Positions 31,872 to 37,362 of a stretch of 37,362 nucleotides of DNA are shown here, piece by piece. Position 1 is the stretch's first letter. Every line of letters starts with the position of its first letter. The translations under genes were made by a program, and so were the position numbers. The notes beneath the pieces are model-generated. The model was given only the letters and a program-made list of their open reading frames with translations, was not told where the DNA came from and made no database searches. This stretch comes from Bacteroidales bacterium (lineage in GTDB: Bacteria > Bacteroidota > Bacteroidia > Bacteroidales > GCA-2748055), in the NCBI GenBank assembly GCA_016936975.1, contig JAFGWU010000037.1, forward strand, positions 1 to 37,362. The letters run 5' to 3'.

Positions 31872-34742
31872 ATGATCAGGGATAATTTCACAGACCGGCA
31901 CATCGGTCCGACACAGGAAGACATTCAACGGATGCTTCAGAAAGTGGGGGTCAAAACAGTGAATGAGTTGATTGAAAAAACCATTCCGCAGGCTATCACC
32001 AAAAAAGGGCCGCTTTCCATCCGCGAAAAATATGATGAGAAGGATTACCTCAGCCACATCCTGGAAATAGCGGAAAAGAACAAACTCTTCCATACTTATA
32101 TCGGTCTCGGCTATTATAATACACTCCTGCCGGCTGTCATTCAGCGCAACATATTTGAAAATCCCAACTGGTATACTTCCTATACCCCTTACCAGGCGGA
32201 AATTTCCCAGGGACGGTTAGAGGCGCTTCTCAACTTCCAGACTGTCATCATGGAATTAACCGGGATGGATATAGCCAATGCCTCCTTGCTTGATGAGCCG
32301 ACTGCCGCCGCAGAAGCAATGATTATGTTGTTTAATACCCGTTCGCGCGATGCCGTTAAAGAAGGAAAAAACCGGTTTTTTGTGGACGACCATATTTTCC
32401 CGCAAACATTGGCGGTGATTGAGACACGCGCCGAGCCGCTTGGTATACGGGTGGTAAAGGGATCCTTCACAAATCCCGGCTTCGGTAACCAGACATTCGG
32501 TTGCCTGGTGCAATATCCGGCCGCTGACGGTGAAATAAGAGATTACACACAATTTGTGTCCGATGCCAAAAAAGAGGGGGTTGCCGTTTCGGTCGCAGCC
32601 GACCTGATGAGCCTCGTCTTGCTCTCTCCCCCCGGGGAATGGGGAGCCGATGTAGTGGTCGGTTCGGCCCAGCGGTTTGGGGTACCCCTGTTCTACGGTG
32701 GTCCGCACGCAGGTTTCTTTGCCGTGAAGGATGACTACAAAAGGAACTTGCCGGGAAGGATCATCGGGATTTCCATTGATTCACAAGAAAAACCCGCACT
32801 TCGTATGGCCCTTCAGACAAGGGAACAGCACATCAAACGCGAACGCGCCACCTCGAATATCTGTACTGCCCAGGCCCTGCTGGCAACCATGGCAGGAATG
32901 TACGCCGTATATCACGGTCCTGAAGGATTAAAACGAATAGCCTCCAACATCCATGCAGGAGCCGTTTACCTGGCGGAAAAATTGTCACGCCTCGGATATA
33001 AAATAAAACACCGGAATTTCTTCGATACCCTCTGTGCAGAACTTCCCGAAGGAATGGATACAGAGTCGTTCCGGAGGATCGCCGGAGAGTCGGAAATGAA
33101 TTTCTATTACCCCGACAGCCGTACCGTCTGGCTCTCGACGGACGAAACCACTGCCGAACCTGAATTAAATGCCATTCTGGAACTGTTCGCGAAAGCCGTA
33201 AGGAAAGCGGTAACACCCTCGGTGGCTGTTGAAATTAAAACCGGATTTGATGAGAAGTACCTGAGAAAATCGGGGATTCTGAAACAGCAGGTCTTCAACC
33301 GGTTCCATTCGGAAACCGAACTTATGCGTTACATAAGAATGCTTGAACAGAAGGATATTTCCCTGACACATTCCATGATTTCGCTCGGCTCCTGCACCAT
33401 GAAACTGAATGCATCCGCAGAGATGTTGCCGGTCAGCTGGCCCGAATTTGCCAATATTCATCCTTTCGTACCGGTTGAACAGACTGAAGGATACCATCAA
33501 CTGATCAGCGAACTGGAACACGCCCTCCAGGAGATAACCGGATTCGAAAGAATATCTTTCCAGCCCAATTCCGGTGCTGCAGGCGAATATACAGGATTGA
33601 TGGTGATAAGGGCCTACCAGAATAAAATCGGACAGGGACACAGAAATGTTGCCCTGATACCCGCTTCAGCGCACGGCACCAATCCTGCCAGTGCAGTTAT
33701 GGCTGGAATGATTGTTAAGGTCGTGGAGTGTGACGAACAGGGCAACATCAAAACCGGCCACCTCCGGCAACTGGCCAATGAATACAGCAGGGACCTTTCG
33801 GCCATAATGATTACCTATCCCTCAACCCATGGGGTATTTGAGGAAAACATTATGGAAATCGTTGATATCGTTCATCAGCACGGTGGACAGGTGTATATGG
33901 ACGGTGCCAATATGAATGCCCAGGTTGGACTTACCAATCCTGCAATAATCGGAGCAGATGTATGCCACCTGAATCTTCACAAAACCTTTGCCATCCCGCA
34001 CGGAGGCGGCGGACCCGGTGTCGGCCCGATCGGTGTGGCACGGCACCTGGTTGAATTCCTTCCCACCCACCCGCTCGTCCAGACAGGTGGCATCAACGGA
34101 ATCGGCAGTGTGGCAGGCTCTCCCTACGGGAGCGCAGGCATTCTGCCAATTTCACACGCCTACATTCAGATGCTTGGATCCGAAGGATTGACCCAGTCTA
34201 CCAAAATAGCCATCCTGAATGCCAATTATATTGCATCCTCATTAAAGGACCATTTCAGTGTCCTGTACAAAGGAAAGAATGGTTTCGTGGCCCATGAAAT
34301 GATTCTGGACTGCAGGAGCTTTAAGCCAGAAGCAGATATTACGGAGTCCGACATTGCCAAACGATTGATGGATTATGGCTTTCACGCTCCCACCCTCTCA
34401 TTCCCGGTACATGGGACCCTGATGGTGGAACCCACCGAAAGTGAATCCATAGCCGAGCTTGACCGCTTTATTGAAGCAATGATCGATATTCACAAAGATA
34501 TTATGGCCATCAAATCGGGAGCAATGGACCGGGAAAACAACGTGCTTAAACGGGCACCCCACACGGCGGAAGTACTCCTCTCCGACAGTTGGGACAGGCC
34601 CTACAGCCGTGAGAAAGCCGCGTTCCCCCTCGAATGGGTCAGGGATCATAAATTCTGGCCACCGGTCAGCCGCGTAAACGACGGATACGGCGACAGGAAC
34701 CTGGTCTGCTCCTGTGAACCGCTGGAAGCTTACAGAGAATGA
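31872..34742 (+). CDS. gcvP: Glycine dehydrogenase (decarboxylating), glycine cleavage P protein
   Basis: The PLP enzyme of the glycine cleavage system; it decarboxylates glycine and passes the aminomethyl group to the lipoyl H protein. The protein has 956 residues from ATG 31872 (MIRDNFTDRHIGPTQEDI), the usual size of the fused single-chain form; starting at 31812 would add 20 unlikely residues. The N half has YTPYQAEISQGRLEALLNFQ and LDEPTAAAEAM. The C half has SMISLGSCTMKLNA, QPNSGAAGEYTGLM, SAHGTNPASA and the PLP-lysine motif NLHKTFAIPHGGGGPG (Lys704). GcvT and GcvH are not encoded nearby. It faces the convergent ssb gene. Confidence 0.97.
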   Translation: MIRDNFTDRHIGPTQEDIQRMLQKVGVKTVNELIEKTIPQAITKKGPLSIREKYDEKDYLSHILEIAEKNKLFHTYIGLGYYNTLLPAVIQRNIFENPNWYTSYTPYQAEISQGRLEALLNFQTVIMELTGMDIANASLLDEPTAAAEAMIMLFNTRSRDAVKEGKNRFFVDDHIFPQTLAVIETRAEPLGIRVVKGSFTNPGFGNQTFGCLVQYPAADGEIRDYTQFVSDAKKEGVAVSVAADLMSLVLLSPPGEWGADVVVGSAQRFGVPLFYGGPHAGFFAVKDDYKRNLPGRIIGISIDSQEKPALRMALQTREQHIKRERATSNICTAQALLATMAGMYAVYHGPEGLKRIASNIHAGAVYLAEKLSRLGYKIKHRNFFDTLCAELPEGMDTESFRRIAGESEMNFYYPDSRTVWLSTDETTAEPELNAILELFAKAVRKAVTPSVAVEIKTGFDEKYLRKSGILKQQVFNRFHSETELMRYIRMLEQKDISLTHSMISLGSCTMKLNASAEMLPVSWPEFANIHPFVPVEQTEGYHQLISELEHALQEITGFERISFQPNSGAAGEYTGLMVIRAYQNKIGQGHRNVALIPASAHGTNPASAVMAGMIVKVVECDEQGNIKTGHLRQLANEYSRDLSAIMITYPSTHGVFEENIMEIVDIVHQHGGQVYMDGANMNAQVGLTNPAIIGADVCHLNLHKTFAIPHGGGGPGVGPIGVARHLVEFLPTHPLVQTGGINGIGSVAGSPYGSAGILPISHAYIQMLGSEGLTQSTKIAILNANYIASSLKDHFSVLYKGKNGFVAHEMILDCRSFKPEADITESDIAKRLMDYGFHAPTLSFPVHGTLMVEPTESESIAELDRFIEAMIDIHKDIMAIKSGAMDRENNVLKRAPHTAEVLLSDSWDRPYSREKAAFPLEWVRDHKFWPPVSRVNDGYGDRNLVCSCEPLEAYRE

Positions 34743-34745
34743 CTC

Positions 34746-34781
34746 AAAAAGGGCCATCACCTTAAGCTTATGATGGCCCTT
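34746..34781 (-). terminator. Terminator for ssb (minus strand)
   Basis: AAGGGCCATCA (34749-34759) and TGATGGCCCTT (34771-34781) form an 11-bp stem with an 11-base loop. Read on the minus strand it ends in five T residues (34746-34750). The plus strand has no T tract, though the hairpin could still serve gcvP. Confidence 0.7.
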
Positions 34782-34842
34782 AAAGCTCCCCGGAATCCAA
34801 TCAACAAACCGTCAGGAGCCCTGCTAAACCCCAATCTTCCCG

Positions 34843-35199
34843 CTAGCCCGCTGAACCATTCTGGTTCCTCGGGGAGAGAAACAGGAAGTTTTCACAGACG
34901 ATCTCGGTGCTGAAATGCTTGTTCCCCTCCTTGTCATCCCATGAGTTGGTGGTGATCTTGCCCTCAATGTAAAGCGCATCACCCTTTTTCACGTGTTGCT
35001 TTACGATCTCGGCAGATTTGTTCCAGACCACAATTCGATGCCACTGGGTCTTTTGAACCTCCTCACCATCCTTATCCCGATAATACTCATTGGTTGCAAG
35101 CGGAAAATTCGCCACGAACGCCTCGCCGCCTTTCTCCGAAACTCTCGGCGTCTCGCCGACATTACCCACAAGGGTAACTTTATTGATACCGTATTTCAT
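34843..35199 (-). CDS. ssb: Single-stranded DNA-binding protein (short, tail-less)
   Basis: A 118-residue OB-fold protein binding single-stranded DNA: KVTLVGNVGETPRV, FPLATNEYYRDKDGEEVQKTQWHRIVVWNKSAEIVKQHVKKGDALYIEGKI and FSTEIVCENFLFL are all conserved. The protein stops after SPRNQNGSAG, so the disordered linker and acidic DDxPF tip that recruit partner proteins in standard SSB are missing. Translation beyond the TAG does not restore such a tip. It may be a second SSB, or the organism's SSB may work without the tip. The 240 bases upstream are AT-rich and hold no gene. Confidence 0.93.
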   Translation of the reverse strand: MKYGINKVTLVGNVGETPRVSEKGGEAFVANFPLATNEYYRDKDGEEVQKTQWHRIVVWNKSAEIVKQHVKKGDALYIEGKITTNSWDDKEGNKHFSTEIVCENFLFLSPRNQNGSAG

Positions 35200-35439
35200 A
35201 TTCTGAAAATTTGATGTACTTTACCAATTAATGTGATGAAAAGGGGGGAAATCGTTCATCATCGACCATTTTTTTTGTTTTATTTTTTGATATTTTCTGA
35301 ATGAGACTGGAAATGTGTTACTTGCCAAATAATTTAGGTCAGGATGATGCTGAATAGCATATTGGTCACACTACCATAACAGCCGGCTTCTGCTTTAATT
35401 TGGATGGCCCCTTCACAAATCTAAAAATTGATTGCTGTC
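35200..35439. other. AT-rich intergenic region between ssb and the metallophosphatase gene
   Basis: Divergent gene starts flank this segment, so it should hold promoters for both sides. Long T runs (about 35270-35290) are visible. TTTAATTTG near 35394-35402 resembles a -7 box for the plus-strand gene, but no -33 element lies at the right distance. I see no RNA gene or reading frame of note. Confidence 0.4.
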
Positions 35440-37173
35440 ATGAAAAGATCTCTGCTTCTTACGCTCGGCCTTGTAATTGCAGGCCTCTCGGTCCGGAACT
35501 GTCATCAGGATCCCCGCTACATTAAAATAGCCGTTACCACCGATGTGCATGGCATGGTTTTTCCGGTTGACCCCGCTTCCGGGGAGGAACTTGATTATTC
35601 CCTGTCCCATGTTTACGACTATATTTCCAGGCAGAAGCAGGCCCAGGACACGACTTTTTTTATCCTGGACAACGGGGATTTCCTGCAGGGCCAGCCGGCG
35701 GTCTATTATTATAATTTCGTCGATACGGTCGGGGAACATCTCTCCTCCCGTATTATGAATTTTATGGGTTACGCCGCTGGTACGGTCGGAAATCACGATA
35801 TTGAAGCCGGACCGGAGGTATATAATAAAATCAGGGAAGAGTTCCATTTCCCCTGGCTGGCTGCCAATGCGATTCATTCCTCCACCGGTCTGCCCTATTT
35901 TGAACCTTTTACGGTGCTGAAAGCCGGCTCCTGTAAAATTGCATTGCTGGGAATGATTACACCCGGAATACCCAACTGGCTCCCTCAAAAGCTATGGCCC
36001 GACATGCATTTCAGGGATATGGTGGAAACGGCCAGGGAGTGGGTCCCCCTGATCGAGGAAACGGTTCATCCCGACCTTCTTATCGGTCTTTTCCATTCCG
36101 GACTCGATTATTCATACAGCGGGTCTGACTACCATTCAAACCTTAACGAAAATGCAACCATCATTGTTGCAAGGGAAGTCCCCGGATTTGACATCATATT
36201 TGCAGGCCATGATCACCGTGTGAACAGGGATTGGGTAATCAATTCGTCAGGTGATTCCGTGCTGATCATTGATCCCGGAAGTCACGCCAGGTATGTAGGG
36301 GAAGCTGTAATTACCCTGCCCCCGGACAAAAAGGGGAAAGCCTCTTTTGAGGGACGCATCATTCCCATCTCTGCATATAAAAACTCAAAGGCATTTATGA
36401 AAAAATTCAGACAGGATCTGAACCTCGTGAAAGAGTATGTTTCCGATACAGTTGTTTATCTTGCGGAAGATATTCAAACGATTGATGCCATCTTCGGTCC
36501 TGCACCGGTTACCTCCCTTATCCACGAACTCCAGATGAAGCTGAGCAATGCCGACATCTCCTTCACGGCACCCCTCTCCGTCCATGCAACGCTTCCTGCA
36601 GGGTATCTTCGCGTATCGGATATGTTCGATCTCTATCGATACGAAAATGCACTGTACGTTATGGAATTATCAGGATATGAAATCGACCGGTTCCTTGAAT
36701 ATGCGGTCTCCCTCTGGTTTAACGTAATGAAAAGCCCTTCCGACCATCTTTTGCTGTTCAGCGACAACGGATCAGCAAGATTGAAGAACTCTGCTTACAA
36801 TTTCTCCTCAGCGGCCGGGATCCGTTACACCGTCGACCTTAATAAAACTACTGGTGACAGGGTTACGATCTCGGAAATGGACGACGGAACAATTTTCTCT
36901 ACAGATAAAACCTACAGGGTTGCTTTAAATTCTTATCGTGGAACAGGAGGAGGCGGACATCTTACAGCCGGCGCCGGAATCCCTAAAGATGAATTGAAAA
37001 ACCGGATTGTCTGGACCTCAGAAAGGGACCTGAGATATTATCTCATGCAGGAACTCCTTGACCGGGACACGCTCTATCCTGCTGCTTCAGATAACTGGAA
37101 ATTAATTCCGGAATCGTTTTATGCTTCCGGGAAAATGGCCGACAAAACCTTGCTGGACCGGCAGAACCCCTAA
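35440..37173 (+). CDS. 5'-nucleotidase/2',3'-cyclic phosphodiesterase-type metallophosphatase
   Basis: A 577-residue exported nucleotidase from ATG 35440 (an in-frame TTG four codons upstream is less likely). A hydrophobic start MKRSLLLTLGLVIAGL suggests export; the Cys at 21 lacks a good lipobox. The N-terminal calcineurin-like domain shows the metal ligands TTDVHG (35-37), LDNGDFLQGQ, GNHDIEAG, LFHSGLDYS and AGHDHR. The C-terminal 5'-nucleotidase domain (about 340-560) has LRVSDMFDLYRYENALYVMELSG and the substrate-stacking region NSYRGTGGGG. The DNGDxLQG form is typical of CpdB/YfkN-like enzymes that release phosphate and nucleosides in the periplasm. Confidence 0.92.
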   Translation: MKRSLLLTLGLVIAGLSVRNCHQDPRYIKIAVTTDVHGMVFPVDPASGEELDYSLSHVYDYISRQKQAQDTTFFILDNGDFLQGQPAVYYYNFVDTVGEHLSSRIMNFMGYAAGTVGNHDIEAGPEVYNKIREEFHFPWLAANAIHSSTGLPYFEPFTVLKAGSCKIALLGMITPGIPNWLPQKLWPDMHFRDMVETAREWVPLIEETVHPDLLIGLFHSGLDYSYSGSDYHSNLNENATIIVAREVPGFDIIFAGHDHRVNRDWVINSSGDSVLIIDPGSHARYVGEAVITLPPDKKGKASFEGRIIPISAYKNSKAFMKKFRQDLNLVKEYVSDTVVYLAEDIQTIDAIFGPAPVTSLIHELQMKLSNADISFTAPLSVHATLPAGYLRVSDMFDLYRYENALYVMELSGYEIDRFLEYAVSLWFNVMKSPSDHLLLFSDNGSARLKNSAYNFSSAAGIRYTVDLNKTTGDRVTISEMDDGTIFSTDKTYRVALNSYRGTGGGGHLTAGAGIPKDELKNRIVWTSERDLRYYLMQELLDRDTLYPAASDNWKLIPESFYASGKMADKTLLDRQNP

Positions 37174-37286
37174 CACGTAATTTGTCCCGGTCGATAATTT
37201 ATACCGGTAAGTCAACAGATATCAGCTTCGTCAGGTGCCACAGGGAACAATTAGGAGATAACAATTCGAAAATTGGATTTTATTTA

Positions 37287-37294
37287 TAGCTTTG
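37287..37294 (+). promoter_or_regulatory. Candidate -7 box for a gene beyond the right edge
   Basis: TAGCTTTG followed by CA is an exact TAnnTTTG match of the common Bacteroidota form. A TTCG 18 bases upstream (37265-37268) is a weak -33 candidate. The remaining 68 bases of the window hold no start codon with a long frame. Nothing else is seen in 37174-37362. Confidence 0.45.
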
Positions 37295-37362
37295 CAGACG
37301 GAAGTTTTTTACTGTTCAAAACAGATCGGGTATTAAACGGTCTTTCATACCAACGAACTGAA

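Overview
The window comes from the chromosome of a member of the Bacteroidota, most likely a free-living Bacteroidales/Marinilabiliales-type anaerobe or facultative anaerobe. The markers are a type IX secretion C-terminal sorting domain, a FecI-type sigma factor next to a FecR/DUF4974 anti-sigma factor, CarboxypepD_reg domains, a DUF4136 lipoprotein, very weak Shine-Dalgarno sequences, and several TAnnTTTG-type -7 boxes. I see no tRNA, rRNA, CRISPR array, insertion sequence, integrase or phage gene. The genus assignment is inference.

Layout. 1-260: the 3' end of a gene entering from the left, built of 54-bp tandem repeats and interrupted by an in-frame stop. 320-7068: a minus-strand housekeeping block (dnaB; mmdA-type carboxyltransferase plus biotin carrier; lptG-like permease; tgt) with ispE on the plus strand. 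7185-15551: a plus-strand block of a GT2 glycosyltransferase, a sigma factor, rsmG, rpmH, a membrane-anchored PASTA protein, a T9SS-exported protein, a RluD-type pseudouridine synthase, ddl and a divergent signal peptidase II-like protein. 15610-17151: a DUF4136 lipoprotein and a short-chain dehydrogenase on the minus strand. 17280-21804: the most distinctive region, where two paralogous secreted CarboxypepD_reg proteins flank a sigma/anti-sigma pair. The second paralog carries an STN signalling domain but no TonB-dependent barrel. 21957-25603: S9 peptidase lipoprotein, Crp/Fnr regulator, a candidate small structured RNA, a thioredoxin-fold/glutaredoxin fusion and an orphan GroES-like protein. 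25687-30179: a membrane methyltransferase (possibly frameshifted at its start), an M3 metallopeptidase lipoprotein and a polyprenyl-phosphate sugar phosphotransferase. 30482-37173: pcm, an MBL-fold hydrolase, gcvP, a short ssb, and a periplasmic 5'-nucleotidase-type metallophosphatase.

How the genes fit together. Many products act on the envelope: LptG-like permease, PASTA protein, Ddl, LspA-like protein, sugar transferase, T9SS cargo and lipoproteins. The sigma/FecR/STN module looks like a trans-envelope signalling circuit whose sensor is a secreted two-domain protein instead of a SusC/FecA-type porin; this is the best candidate here for an under-described system. The Crp/Fnr, glutaredoxin and GroES-like group may be a small redox or protein-stress cluster. 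All functions are read from sequence motifs only; no database search was run.
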